Positions 28,372 through 37,186 of a stretch of 37,238 bases of DNA are shown here, in pieces (positions within the stretch are counted from its first letter, which is position 1; each line of letters starts with the position of its first letter). Under the pieces are notes generated by a model that saw only the letters and a list, made by a program, of their open reading frames with translations, was not told where the DNA came from and made no database searches. This DNA comes from a virus. A program made the position numbers and the translations under genes. The stretch spans positions 1-37,238 of IMG/VR virus record IMGVR_UViG_3300031250_000171; one strand, given 5' to 3'.

Positions 28372-28985
28372 GCGGTTGGGGCATCAAGTTCGAGGTTAAC
28401 GACGAAGCCGTCCGCCGTCGCCTGATGGGCCACGCCCTGGCGGCGCGCGACCTGACACCGGCGATGGAGAAGATCGGCAACTCCGGCATGGTATCCACCG
28501 ACCTGCGCTTCGAGCGCGAGGTGGGGCCGGATGGGCAGGCCTGGGCGGCGCTGGCTCCCAGCACCATCAAGAAGAAGGCCAAGGCCGGCCATGAGCGCAA
28601 GCTGCAGTGGTCGGGCCGGCTGCGGGGCTCGTTCACCCGTCTGGTCGGATCCACCAGCGTCAGCTGGGGCACCAAGGTTGCCTATGCGTCGGCGCACCAG
28701 TATGGCGCCGACATCAGCCGCTATGCGCAGACGGTGCTGAACTCGCGCCTGTCGCTGCGCCGGGCCAAGCGGTCGGTCACCCGCAAGGACGGCACCGTGG
28801 TCACCTATTCGGGGATGCTGTTCGCCAAGGCCGGCGACAAGCGCGTGGTCGCCATGGCGCGACGTGTCGTTGGCGAGGGCCGCATCGTCATCCCGGCGCG
28901 CCCCTTCGCCGGCATTAATGACGAGGAGCGCCGCCTCTACGTCACCATCGTGCGGGAACACGTGCTGGGCAAGGAGCCGTCATGA
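28368..28985 (+). CDS. Phage virion morphogenesis protein (Mu gpG-like)
   Basis: This 205-residue protein overlaps the DUF1320 gene by 4 nt. LTPAMEKIGNSGMVSTDLRFEREVGPDGQAWAALAPSTIKKKAKAG, LQWSGRLRGSF and KVAYASAHQYGADI match the phage virion morphogenesis (gpG/S-type tail completion) family. It takes part in head-tail joining. An insert of basic residues (RRAKRSVTRKDGTVVTYSGMLFAKAGDKR) precedes the conserved end PARPFAGINDEERRLY. Confidence 0.9.
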   Translation: MSGWGIKFEVNDEAVRRRLMGHALAARDLTPAMEKIGNSGMVSTDLRFEREVGPDGQAWAALAPSTIKKKAKAGHERKLQWSGRLRGSFTRLVGSTSVSWGTKVAYASAHQYGADISRYAQTVLNSRLSLRRAKRSVTRKDGTVVTYSGMLFAKAGDKRVVAMARRVVGEGRIVIPARPFAGINDEERRLYVTIVREHVLGKEPS

Positions 28986-29434
28986 TCGAGCTGAAGCCGG
29001 TCATCCTGCGCCTGCAGGCGGCGGCCAAGACCGATGGCGCCAAGCTGTTCCGGCTGGTCGGCGGCGCGATCAGCTACGGCGCAGCCACCAAGCCGGGCCA
29101 TGCGTTGGGCGACGGTCCCAACGCCTACGTGCTGCCGGTGGCCGACATGCCGTCGGCTCCGCTGGCCGATGGCGGCCCCCAAGTCGTGCAGTCCGAATTC
29201 ATGGTCCAGATCTTCATGCGCCTGCACGGCGATGCCGCCGGCTTCGCCAAGGAGACCGAGCTATTGGCGCTGGAAGACCAGGTGCTGAAGACGCTGCTGG
29301 GCTGGCGGCCGGCCCCCTATCTCGGCCGGCTCGGCCTGTCGCGTGCCGCATTGAGCGATTTCCGGGATCAGGAGCTGTGGTGGGGCATGGTCTTCCGCAC
29401 CACCTACGGCCTCTCCCCGGCCAACCTGGCGTAG
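28982..29434 (+). CDS. Tail terminator-like protein (Mu gp37-like)
   Basis: This 150-residue protein overlaps gpG by 4 nt. It has KPVILRLQAAAKTDGAKLFRLVGGAISYGAA, YVLPVADMPSAPL, VVQSEFMVQIFMRLHGDAAGFAKE and WWGMVFRTTYGLSPANL, the pattern of minor tail/terminator proteins at this position in B3-like phages. It likely caps the tail tube where it meets the head. Confidence 0.75.
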   Translation: MIELKPVILRLQAAAKTDGAKLFRLVGGAISYGAATKPGHALGDGPNAYVLPVADMPSAPLADGGPQVVQSEFMVQIFMRLHGDAAGFAKETELLALEDQVLKTLLGWRPAPYLGRLGLSRAALSDFRDQELWWGMVFRTTYGLSPANLA

Positions 29435-29444
29435 GAGACCGGTC

Positions 29445-29639
29445 GTGAGCAACGATTCCGAAGAGCACCAGGAAGACGCCCCGTGCCGCGCCGCCCGTGC
29501 AGTCGCCGCCCTCGACGCGTTGTGGACCACCCACGTCGCCGATTCGGCGGTCAGCCGCAACACCCGTCTCCACAACCTGGCCTTCGAGGCCAAGGAGACG
29601 CTGAAGACCTTCCTCGCCCGCCTCGACGACATGGAGTAA
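29445..29639 (+). CDS. Small hypothetical tail-region protein
   Basis: This 64-residue helical protein starts at GTG 29445 after AGGAG (SNDSEEHQEDAPCRAARAVA and NTRLHNLAFEAKETLKTFLA). It ends 4 nt before the tail tube gene. No family is recognised. Spacing and codon use support it. Confidence 0.55.
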   Translation: MSNDSEEHQEDAPCRAARAVAALDALWTTHVADSAVSRNTRLHNLAFEAKETLKTFLARLDDME

Positions 29640-29643
29640 GCGT

Positions 29644-30417
29644 ATGTCCATCTCCCGCTACAAATTCGGCATCGGCTCGGTCTACGCCTTCCGCACCGAT
29701 GTCGCCAACGCCACCCCGATCAAGATCTGCGACATCCAGGAAGCCTCGGTCGCCATCAAGGCCAAGCTCGTCAAGGGCCGGGGCCAGAAGCTGTACGCGG
29801 TCGCGCTGGGCCGCTCCGAAGAGGACATGACCGGCAAGATCAAGTTCCTCCGCCAGGACATCCGCATCGCTTCGGACCTGTTCCACGGCGTCGCCCTTTC
29901 CTCGGGCAAGACCACGCTGGCCGACGGCGAATCCGCCGTCGCCGCCGCCCTGGTGACGCCGGCGAACCAGGCCACCTTTCTCTACGATGAGGGCGTCGTC
30001 AACGAGTTGAACGGCGCCTCCTTCACCCGCGTCAACTACGTCTCGGGAAGCCTTCCGGCCGTCAGCCAATATTCGGTCGACCCGACCGGCAAGTATTTGT
30101 TCAGCGCCGCCGACACCACCGCCGAAGTACCGGTGCTGATCTCCTACGGCTTCCAGGTCGCCGGCAGCGGTCTCGGCTATGAGGTCGCCAATCAGCAGGC
30201 CGGCACCTCGCCGGTGTTCAAGCTGCACCTGCAGAACGCCTACAACTCGCCGACCGGACTCCAGACCGAGGACATGGTGATCTACGCGGTGCAGGCGTCC
30301 AGCTATTCCGAGGGCGGCAAGATCGGCGAATTCTGCACGCCCGAGATGGACTGGGAAGCCCAGGAAGGCCCGAGCGGCAAGATTTACGGCCGCTGGATCA
30401 ACGGAGCGGCGGTCTGA
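29644..30417 (+). CDS. Major tail tube protein
   Basis: This 257-residue protein has RYKFGIGSVYAFRTDVANATPIKICDIQEASVAIKAKLVKGRGQKLYAVALGRSEEDMTGKIKFLRQDIRI, then strands and a C-terminal PEMDWEAQEGPSGKIYGRW. It has the beta-sandwich composition of siphovirus tube subunits and lies before the chaperone and tape-measure genes. It forms the stacked hexamers of the non-contractile tail, so this phage differs from the contractile Mu. Confidence 0.85.
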   Translation: MSISRYKFGIGSVYAFRTDVANATPIKICDIQEASVAIKAKLVKGRGQKLYAVALGRSEEDMTGKIKFLRQDIRIASDLFHGVALSSGKTTLADGESAVAAALVTPANQATFLYDEGVVNELNGASFTRVNYVSGSLPAVSQYSVDPTGKYLFSAADTTAEVPVLISYGFQVAGSGLGYEVANQQAGTSPVFKLHLQNAYNSPTGLQTEDMVIYAVQASSYSEGGKIGEFCTPEMDWEAQEGPSGKIYGRWINGAAV

Positions 30418-30785
30418 TGGCCGGTCGGGAAATCCACTTCGGCGGCAAGACCTGGACGGTCGGCCCGCTCAACTGGGAACAGCTGTCCCGAATCTATCCC
30501 GATCTGGGATCGCTGCACCGGATCGGGGGCGCCGAGCAGGTGATCACCCGCCTGCGCGTCATCGTCGCGGCCCTCGTTGGCCAGGCGCCCGAAGCCGAGC
30601 TGCGGAGCCTTCCCACCGACCTGGCCGAGATCTACGCGGCCTCGGAAATCATCGGTGATCTGAGCGGGTTCGTGCGCCTGGGGGAACTGGTGGCGGAGAG
30701 GGCGAGGTCGTCGACGACTGGGACACCCTCTTCGCCGCCGCCTGCGCCCATTCCGGCTGGAGCCGACGCGACGTCGGACAGCTGA
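30417..30785 (+). CDS. Tail assembly chaperone, upstream frame (G-like)
   Basis: The 122-residue product overlaps the tube gene stop by one base (TGATGG). The N-terminal 85 residues (REIHFGGKTWTVGPLNWEQLSRIYPDLGSL, QVITRLRVIVAALVGQAPEAELRSLP) form the chaperone domain. After about residue 90 the sequence becomes a low-complexity Ser/Thr/Pro tail, while the -1 frame carries a convincing protein. As in lambda G/GT, a fraction of ribosomes probably shifts -1 near GGGGGAA (30680-30686). The chaperone coats the tape measure during tail assembly. Confidence 0.8.
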   Translation: MAGREIHFGGKTWTVGPLNWEQLSRIYPDLGSLHRIGGAEQVITRLRVIVAALVGQAPEAELRSLPTDLAEIYAASEIIGDLSGFVRLGELVAERARSSTTGTPSSPPPAPIPAGADATSDS

Positions 30786-30886
30786 CCTTCCCTTTGTGGG
30801 AGGCTCTGTGCCGGCAGTGGGAGAAGGTTCCTCCGCTGCCGGTGTCCCTTGCCCTGTTCTTACGCGCCAATGAGATCCTGGAGTAG
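30686..30886 (+). CDS. Tail chaperone T-extension in the -1 frame
   Basis: From about 30686 the -1 frame reads through to TAG at 30884-30886: EVVDDWDTLFAAACAHSGW, RRDVGQLTFPLWEALCRQWEKVP and LALFLRANEILE. That is a typical chaperone T domain. It has no start codon or ribosome-binding site of its own, so it must be made by -1 frameshifting from the gene at 30417, giving a fusion of about 156 residues. It ends 2 nt before the tape-measure gene. Confidence 0.75.
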   Translation, partial: TGGGEGEVVDDWDTLFAAACAHSGWSRRDVGQLTFPLWEALCRQWEKVPPLPVSLALFLRANEILE

Positions 30887-30888
30887 GC

Positions 30889-33800
30889 ATGGCGACAACG
30901 GATGACGTCAGCGTAAGGGTATCCGCCGATGTCGCCGATTTCGAAGGCGGCATCAAGAAGACGGTCAGCGGCGTCGACACCATGGCGGAGTCGTCGCGCC
31001 AGCTGACCGATGCCCTGGCGTCCACCAATGCCGCGTCCCACGACGTCGACGCCCTGTTCAAGCAGGTCACCGGCTCGTGCAAGACGATGGTGGATGCCAC
31101 CAAGCGGCTGAACGAGAGCTTCCGGGAAGGCATCATCCCGGTTTCCGACCTCAATGCGCTTCACGAGCGCCTGCGCGCCCATTTCACCGGCGTGGCCGGC
31201 GCCGCCAAGGAAGCCGGGGCGGCGATCAAGGAGGTCGGCGCCAGTGGCGCCGCGCTTGCCGCCGTCAACGACAATGCCGCCAGGGCTGCCGGTGCCATGG
31301 GCGAGGTCGGCACCATGACGGTGGGCGCCAAGCGCGAGTTGATCGTGCTGGCGCACGAGGCGATGAGCGGCAACTTCTCGCGGATGCCCGGGTCGCTGAT
31401 GGTGCTGGCCGAGCGCTTCGGCACTATCGGCATGGCGGCGCTGCGGGTGGCGGGGCCGCTGGCCGCGGTGGGCTTCGTCACCTATGAAATCGCCGCGCGC
31501 GCCGAGGCAGCCGCCCAGGCGCTGGCCAGGACCGAGACCTTCCTGGCCCTGTCCGGCCAGGCGGCGCTGTTCACCCGCGACGGCCTGGAGGCCACGGTCA
31601 ATCAGCTGTCGCGCATGCACGGCATCAGCAAGGAAGCGGCCGAAGGGGTGGTCGGCGAGTTCGCCCGCATCCGCTCGGCGACGCCGCAGATCATGGCCGA
31701 TCTGGCGCGTGGGATGGAAGGCTGGGTGATGGTCACCGGCGAGTCGGCGCCAGCGGCGGCCCGCAAGCTCGGCCAATCCATTGCCGACCCGCTGAAGTTC
31801 CTGGAGGAATTGGAGAAGCAGACCCACGCCGTCTCGGCCGAGACGATCAGGATGGCCGAGAGCCTCGTGGATTCCGGCCATGTCATGGAGGCCAAGGCAC
31901 TGGTCTCCCGCGAATTCGGCGACGTCATGGAGCGGACGGCGCAGCAGATGAAGACGCCGTTCCAACAGGCGGCGCAGGAGGCGGCCAACAATCTGCGGGC
32001 GCTCGCCGAAGCCATGGGCGGCACCGGCAGCCACGGCGAGGTGCTGGCCCAGGTGATGCGCGATATCGCCGCCGCGTTGGAGGCAATGCGGACGCCTGCG
32101 GCCATCGTCGGCAAGGCCTTCTGGAATCTGATCGACGTCGTTGAGATGATGATCCACACCTTCGGCTATCTTGAGGCCTCCATGCGGGCCGTCGCCGGGC
32201 CGGTGGCCGCCCTGGTGGTCGATTCGATCCACGCCATCTCGCTGGCCGCCAAGGGCGACTTCGCCCAGGCCAGCGATCTCCTCAAGCGGATGCCGGGCGA
32301 GATCGCCCAGGAATGGCAGACCCACACCGCCGAAATGATGCGGCAGATGGCAGCGGTGCGAGTCGCCGCCAAGGACATCGGGACGCCGTATCTGCCCGCG
32401 GCGCAGCCGAAGCCGGAAGGCCCGGGGCATGACACCGCCGCCAAGCCGGGCGGGGGCGAGAATGACGCCGACCGCGCCAAGGACGTGCTGGCCATCCTCG
32501 ACCGCACCCTGACCACCCAACGCGAACTGCACCGGATCGAGGGCGAGAAGCGGTTGCTGACCGAGCAGCAGGCGCGGCTGGAGCACGACCTGGCCGCCGC
32601 GCCCGATGCCCAGCGCCAGAAGATCCAGGCGCAGATCGCCGACATCAAGGAAGCGATCCGGCTCGAAGACGAACGCGCCGCCAACCTGCAGAAGAAAAGC
32701 GGCGGCGAGTCGGTGATGGAGGGCTATCGCCGCGAGCTGGCCGAGATCCAGGCGGCCGACAAGCGGTCGCTGGACGAGCGCAAGGCCGACGACCTGAAGT
32801 TCTGGCAGGAGAAGGCCGCGCACCTGAAGGAGGGGACCAAGGACTACGCCCAGGTCTTCATGGAAATTCGCCGGCTGGAGAAGACCATCGCCGCCGACGC
32901 CCATGCCGAGCAGCTCGCCGACCTGGAGCGCCAGCGCGCTGCGGCGGCCAAGGGGTCGGAACAGCGCGTCGCCATCGCGCGGGCCGAGGCCGAAGAGGTC
33001 AAGCGCTATGCCGGCGAGCATTCAAAGGCCTATCAGGAGGCCTTGAAGCGCATCCAGGAGATGGAGAAGGAACACCAGAAGGAGCTGGACCGGATCGAGG
33101 CCGAGGGCCTCGACGCGCGCACGTCGGCAAAGAAGGCCGACGTGGAGATCGACGCCGAGAACCTGCGGTTCCTGCGCGATATGGGGGTGCTCGACAACAG
33201 CGACGCGCTCGCCCGGCTGCGCCAGCTCAAGGCGACGGAATACCAGATCGAGCGGGACGCGCTGAACGAGAAGTTGAAGCTGAAGAGCCTGGAGGCGGTC
33301 GAGCGCGACCGCATCAACAAGCAGCTCGTCCAGCTCGACCAGAATTACCGCGCCCAGGATCTGGCGGCCGGCCACCAGCAGACGCTGCAGGTGCTGCACG
33401 ATTGGCAGACCGCGTCGTCGGGGATCGGCGCGGCCTTCGGGGGCGCCATCAAGGGCATGATCATCCAGGGGCAGAGCTTCCAGCAGGCCGAGCGCAGCCT
33501 TGCGATGGGGCTGGCCAACGTTTTCGCCGATCTGGCGCTCCAGCGTGTCGGCAAGTGGATCTGGTCGGAAACGGTGATGAAGGCGTGGTCGCGCCTCACC
33601 GGCCAGGAGGAGGTGGTCGAAACCGCAGGCCGCGAGGGGGCCAAGACTGGCGCCGTGATCGCCGGACAGCAGGCCCGCACCGGCGCGACGATCGGGGGCG
33701 CCGCCACCCGCACCGCCGCCGAGGGCACCGAGCACGCCAGCTTCCTCGCGCGGATCGGCGAACAGCTTGCCCAATGGCTGGGCCTGGAGACGGCCAAGAC

Positions 33801-34425
33801 GGGCGAGACGGTGACCGAGGCCGCCGCCAGAACCGGTGCCGAAGCCGCATCGACCATCGCCGCCATCGCCGCCGCCAAGGCCGAGGCGGCCGGAGAGATC
33901 CCGGCCTATGCGGCGATCGCCGCCGCCGGCGCCATGTCGTCGGTCGCCTGCATCCCCTTCGTCGGCTGGGCCATGGCGCCCGCGGTCGGCGAGGAGACCT
34001 ATGCCGATGCCATGTCCTTTCTGCCGATGGCCTCGGCCGAGGGCGGTTGGGAGCGTGTGCCGGCGGACGGGATGATCACCGAACTGCACAAGGACGAGAA
34101 GGTGTTGTCGGCGCCGTTCTCCAACCGCCTCGACAAGCTGATGAACAATGTCGAGATGATGCAGGCCCCGGCCGCCGCCATGCCGAGCATCGGCCTGCCG
34201 CGCATGGCCCAGCCGGCCAACGTCAACGCTCCGTCGCCGACCGGCAGCGGCTCGGGGCGCATGGCAAAGCGCGGCGGCAAGGGCGGCGAGGTCCACTACC
34301 ACAACCACATCACCAGCCCCGACGCAGCCTCGGTCGCCAACCTGTTCACCCGCAACGGGTCGGCCCTGGTCACCGCGCTGAACCGCCAGGTCAGCCTGGG
34401 CGCCAAGATCGCCGGGAGGTCGTGA
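30889..34425 (+). CDS. Tape measure protein
   Basis: At 1178 residues this is the longest gene, set directly after the chaperone pair. The N-terminus (VSVRVSADVADFEGGIKKTVSGVDTMAESSRQL) is of the tail-length family type. An apolar region (about 160-205), a long charged coiled coil (about 530-830) and a second apolar region (about 1000-1045, AYAAIAAAGAMSSVACIPFVGWAMAPAVG) follow. The C-terminus has ADGMITELHKDEKVLSAPF and the HYHNHITSPDA motif typical of lambda-like tape measures. It sets tail length and may help DNA cross the inner membrane. From about 1.5 angstroms per residue the tail would be roughly 170-180 nm, an estimate from general knowledge. Confidence 0.92.
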   Translation: MATTDDVSVRVSADVADFEGGIKKTVSGVDTMAESSRQLTDALASTNAASHDVDALFKQVTGSCKTMVDATKRLNESFREGIIPVSDLNALHERLRAHFTGVAGAAKEAGAAIKEVGASGAALAAVNDNAARAAGAMGEVGTMTVGAKRELIVLAHEAMSGNFSRMPGSLMVLAERFGTIGMAALRVAGPLAAVGFVTYEIAARAEAAAQALARTETFLALSGQAALFTRDGLEATVNQLSRMHGISKEAAEGVVGEFARIRSATPQIMADLARGMEGWVMVTGESAPAAARKLGQSIADPLKFLEELEKQTHAVSAETIRMAESLVDSGHVMEAKALVSREFGDVMERTAQQMKTPFQQAAQEAANNLRALAEAMGGTGSHGEVLAQVMRDIAAALEAMRTPAAIVGKAFWNLIDVVEMMIHTFGYLEASMRAVAGPVAALVVDSIHAISLAAKGDFAQASDLLKRMPGEIAQEWQTHTAEMMRQMAAVRVAAKDIGTPYLPAAQPKPEGPGHDTAAKPGGGENDADRAKDVLAILDRTLTTQRELHRIEGEKRLLTEQQARLEHDLAAAPDAQRQKIQAQIADIKEAIRLEDERAANLQKKSGGESVMEGYRRELAEIQAADKRSLDERKADDLKFWQEKAAHLKEGTKDYAQVFMEIRRLEKTIAADAHAEQLADLERQRAAAAKGSEQRVAIARAEAEEVKRYAGEHSKAYQEALKRIQEMEKEHQKELDRIEAEGLDARTSAKKADVEIDAENLRFLRDMGVLDNSDALARLRQLKATEYQIERDALNEKLKLKSLEAVERDRINKQLVQLDQNYRAQDLAAGHQQTLQVLHDWQTASSGIGAAFGGAIKGMIIQGQSFQQAERSLAMGLANVFADLALQRVGKWIWSETVMKAWSRLTGQEEVVETAGREGAKTGAVIAGQQARTGATIGGAATRTAAEGTEHASFLARIGEQLAQWLGLETAKTGETVTEAAARTGAEAASTIAAIAAAKAEAAGEIPAYAAIAAAGAMSSVACIPFVGWAMAPAVGEETYADAMSFLPMASAEGGWERVPADGMITELHKDEKVLSAPFSNRLDKLMNNVEMMQAPAAAMPSIGLPRMAQPANVNAPSPTGSGSGRMAKRGGKGGEVHYHNHITSPDAASVANLFTRNGSALVTALNRQVSLGAKIAGRS

Positions 34426-34429
34426 GGCG

Positions 34430-35032
34430 ATGACCACGCCCGTCTTTCCCGATCTGGCCGGCATCGGCTGGGACATCCCGAAGACCGTCGAGTTCTCGAC
34501 CACCGTACAGACGGCGCGCTCGGGCAAGGAGACGCGCATCGGCAACTGGACCTACCCGATCTACCATTGGGAACTGGTCTTCGAATTCCTTCGCGCCTCG
34601 CCGGATACGCCGGAAGTTCAGCAACTGACGGCGTTCTTCAAGACGGCGATGGCCCAGCTCGGCAACTTCCTCTACCGCGATCCCGACGACAACCAGGTCA
34701 CCGATCAGCCGATCGGGCGCGGGGATGGGGGCACCACCACCTTCCAGCTGGTGCGCGATTGCGGCGGCTACGTCGAGCCGATCTGGGCGCCGCACGTGGT
34801 GTCGGCGATCAGGATCGGCGGCGCGACCGCCACCGGCTGGACGGTGGCGCCGTTCGACAGCACCACCCCGGGCCTGGTCACCTTTGCCGCGGCACCGTCG
34901 GCCGGGGACCTCGTCGTCGCCGATTTCACCTTCTATTTCCCCTGCCGATTCGAGGACGACAAGCTCGACATGAAGCTGTTCCTGACCGCGCTCTATTCGG
35001 CCGACAAGGTGCCGATCCGGTCGGTGAAGTGA
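34430..35032 (+). CDS. Distal tail protein (DUF2460, GTA gp12-like)
   Basis: This 200-residue DUF2460 protein shows FPDLAGIGWDIPKTVEFSTTVQTARSGKETRIGNWTYPIYHWELVFEFLR, FFKTAMAQLGNFLYRDPDDN and the C-terminal FYFPCRFEDDKLDMKLFL. It is the distal-tail subunit of GTA-like siphovirus tail tips. It begins 4 nt after the tape-measure stop. Confidence 0.9.
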   Translation: MTTPVFPDLAGIGWDIPKTVEFSTTVQTARSGKETRIGNWTYPIYHWELVFEFLRASPDTPEVQQLTAFFKTAMAQLGNFLYRDPDDNQVTDQPIGRGDGGTTTFQLVRDCGGYVEPIWAPHVVSAIRIGGATATGWTVAPFDSTTPGLVTFAAAPSAGDLVVADFTFYFPCRFEDDKLDMKLFLTALYSADKVPIRSVK

Positions 35033-35039
35033 GGGCGCC

Positions 35040-35924
35040 ATGACTCCCGAGCTTCAAGCCCTTCTCGACGGCCGTCAGTTCGTCGGCATCGACCTCTACA
35101 TCGTCACCCTGGCCGATGGCACGGAGCTGCGGTGGTCGGGCGGGGATGCCGATATCCTCGACGATGGCGTGCGCTATCCCTGCGGCGGCTGGACCGGCCC
35201 CTATTGGGGGCTGATGGGCGACAATTCCCAGTGCCATTGGAAGCTGGGAACCGACGTCCAGACGTTGACCGTCAGCGTGCTGCCCGGCGCCGGCCAGATT
35301 CAGGGGGTTCCCTTCGCCGACGCCATCGCTGCCGGCGCATTCGACGGCGCCTGGCTGGAATACCGCCGCGCCTATCTGCCGCTGGTGACTTCGGCACAAT
35401 ACTGGCCGCTGCCGGCGACGGGGAGCGAGGAGAAGTTCACCGGGCGGATCGGTGACATCAGCCCGGCCGGCGGCTCGGTGATCACGCTGTGCGTCAATTC
35501 CATCGCCGAGATCCTGCAGCAGCCGTGGCCGCACGAGGTCTATCAGCCCGGCTGTCTCAATCTGCTGGGCGACCAGTCCTGCGGCATCGATCTGGCCACC
35601 TGGGCGATCACCGGCAGCGCGGCGGCGGGGTCGACGGCGCTGGCCATCGAAACGGCGCTCACACAGGCCGATGGGTGGTTCGACATCGGCGACATCGGCT
35701 TCACCAGCGGCGCCCTGGCCGGGCAGTCGCGCTCGATCCGCAGCCACGCAGCCGGCATCCTCACGCTGATGACGCCGTTTCCGCAGGCCCCGGCCGCCGG
35801 CGACGCCTTCGTGGCCCACCCGGGCTGCGACGGCACCATGGATGCCAAGGGCTGCCCGAAGTTCAACAACCTGGCCAACTTCCGTGGCCATCCCAACGTC
35901 CCCCCACCCTCGACGGCGAACTGA
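35040..35924 (+). CDS. Baseplate hub protein (DUF2163/BR0599, GTA gp13-like)
   Basis: This 294-residue protein shows LTPELQALLDG-like opening residues, LYIVTLADGTELRWSGGDAD and the conserved C-terminal half: YQPGCLNLLGDQSCGIDL and HPGCDGTMDAKGCPKFNNLANFRGHPNVP. The four C-terminal cysteines match GTA gp13-type hubs, whose relatives bind an iron-sulfur cluster. It follows DUF2460 and precedes the peptidase, the same order as in GTAs. Confidence 0.9.
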   Translation: MTPELQALLDGRQFVGIDLYIVTLADGTELRWSGGDADILDDGVRYPCGGWTGPYWGLMGDNSQCHWKLGTDVQTLTVSVLPGAGQIQGVPFADAIAAGAFDGAWLEYRRAYLPLVTSAQYWPLPATGSEEKFTGRIGDISPAGGSVITLCVNSIAEILQQPWPHEVYQPGCLNLLGDQSCGIDLATWAITGSAAAGSTALAIETALTQADGWFDIGDIGFTSGALAGQSRSIRSHAAGILTLMTPFPQAPAAGDAFVAHPGCDGTMDAKGCPKFNNLANFRGHPNVPPPSTAN

Positions 35925-35926
35925 CC

Positions 35927-36433
35927 ATGGACGAGATTGAGCGGCGGCAGCGGGCAATGGTGGTGGCGGAGGCGCGGACCTGGCTGCGCACGCCCTACCA
36001 TCACAATCAGCGCCTCAAGGGCGCCGGGGTCGATTGCGCCAACCTGCCGGCCGCCGTCTACGCGGCCGTCGGCCTGATTCCCGAGATCCCGCCGGAGGAG
36101 TATCCGGCCCAGTGGCACCTCCACCGCGACCAGGAACGCTACCTGGGCCGCGTGCTCGATCATGCCACCGAGTTCGCCGGGCCGCCCGACGCCGGGGCCG
36201 GTAATCCAAACGAAATGGGCGCCTGCGCGCCCGGACCTGGCGACTTCGTCCTCTGGAAGGTGGGCCGCTGCTGGGCACACGGCGCCATCGTGATCGAGTG
36301 GCCGGTGATCATCCACGCCGCCGCCAGGGCCGGTGCGGTCATCCTCGGCGATGCGCTCCGCGACGCGTTCGACAAGAAGCTGCTGACCGACCGCGAGCCG
36401 CGCTATTTCACCCTGTGGGGGGGCGCGCGCTAG
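35927..36433 (+). CDS. Tail-tip NlpC/P60 peptidase (GTA gp14-like)
   Basis: This 168-residue cysteine peptidase has the catalytic cysteine C37 in GAGVDCANLPAAVYAAVG and a likely histidine at H118 (RCWAHGAIVI), with H130 nearby (VIIHA). NlpC/P60 proteins at this position cut peptidoglycan peptides so the tail can cross the cell wall during entry. The ATG is 2 nt after the DUF2163 stop. Confidence 0.88.
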   Translation: MDEIERRQRAMVVAEARTWLRTPYHHNQRLKGAGVDCANLPAAVYAAVGLIPEIPPEEYPAQWHLHRDQERYLGRVLDHATEFAGPPDAGAGNPNEMGACAPGPGDFVLWKVGRCWAHGAIVIEWPVIIHAAARAGAVILGDALRDAFDKKLLTDREPRYFTLWGGAR

Positions 36434-36434
36434 C

Positions 36435-37184
36435 ATGGCCTCCCTGTTCGGATCATCCCAGCCCAAGCAGCCGCAGGCGCAGCAGCCCGCGGCGGCGGCC
36501 GGGGTCTCCATCCAGACCAGCTGCTACGACAAGGTCATCCCGGTGGTGATCGGCACCGCCAAGGTGGCGCCCAACCTGCTCGACTATGGGAACTTCCAGA
36601 GCAAGTCCACCAGCTCGGGTGGTGGCGGCGGCGGTGGTGGCGGCAAGGGCGGCGGCGGCGGCGATAGCGGCGGCGGCACCACGACCACCACCTATTCGGC
36701 CATGTTCGTGTTCGGCCTGTGCCACGGGCCGATAGCCGGCGTCGGCACGGTGTGGTCGGCCAAGACGGAGACCGACGCCGCCGCGCTGGGCCTGACCGTC
36801 TTCGACGGCGCCCAGGCCCAGGCACCGTGGGGGTGGCTCACCGGCCAGACGGTGGTGCCGGAACAGCACACCATCCCTCTGGTCGCGCCCTTCGAGGTCA
36901 CCGTGGACTGGCCGGGAAGCCCGGTGACGAATTACGGCGTGGTCGACGCCGAAACGGGAGAGACCTGGACCGTCTCGGCCAGCGGGCCGACGGCAGCCCA
37001 ATACCGCGTCAGCGGGGGCACCTACACCTTCGCCGGCGCCGATGCCGGCGTCACCGTCACCATCAATTATACCTCCGGCAACCAACAGCCTCCGTCGCGC
37101 GGCCTGACCTATGAGCTGGCCCCGTCGGGCTGGACAGGAAATGGGCCTTCGTTGGCTCTGGCCGATCCCGTTGGGGTGGGGTGA
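36435..37184 (+). CDS. Tail-tip/host-specificity protein (J-like), probably truncated
   Basis: The 249-residue product has the N-terminal pattern of phage tail-tip J-like proteins: QTSCYDKVIPVVIGTAKVAPNLLDYGNF, a long glycine run (about 60-80), YSAMFVFGLCHGPIAGVGTVWSAK and GGTYTFAGADAGVTVTINYTSG. J-like proteins are usually about 1000 residues or more. This one stops at 37182-37184, after the likeness to the family seems to end near 37115. It may be cut by an insertion or mutation, or the fibre may be split among several genes. It begins one base after the peptidase stop. Confidence 0.75.
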   Translation: MASLFGSSQPKQPQAQQPAAAAGVSIQTSCYDKVIPVVIGTAKVAPNLLDYGNFQSKSTSSGGGGGGGGGKGGGGGDSGGGTTTTTYSAMFVFGLCHGPIAGVGTVWSAKTETDAAALGLTVFDGAQAQAPWGWLTGQTVVPEQHTIPLVAPFEVTVDWPGSPVTNYGVVDAETGETWTVSASGPTAAQYRVSGGTYTFAGADAGVTVTINYTSGNQQPPSRGLTYELAPSGWTGNGPSLALADPVGVG

Positions 37185-37186
37185 TT

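Noticed and set aside
30649-33021. 790-codon minus-strand open frame opposite the tape measure
   Set aside because: Same cause: third-position GC bias removes stop codons in the antisense frame. Similar long shadows occur at 20120-22081, 21744-23729 and 24889-26649.
36620-36680. G-rich repetitive tract as a possible recombination or slippage site
   Set aside because: It encodes the glycine linker usual in J-like proteins, so the coding function explains it.
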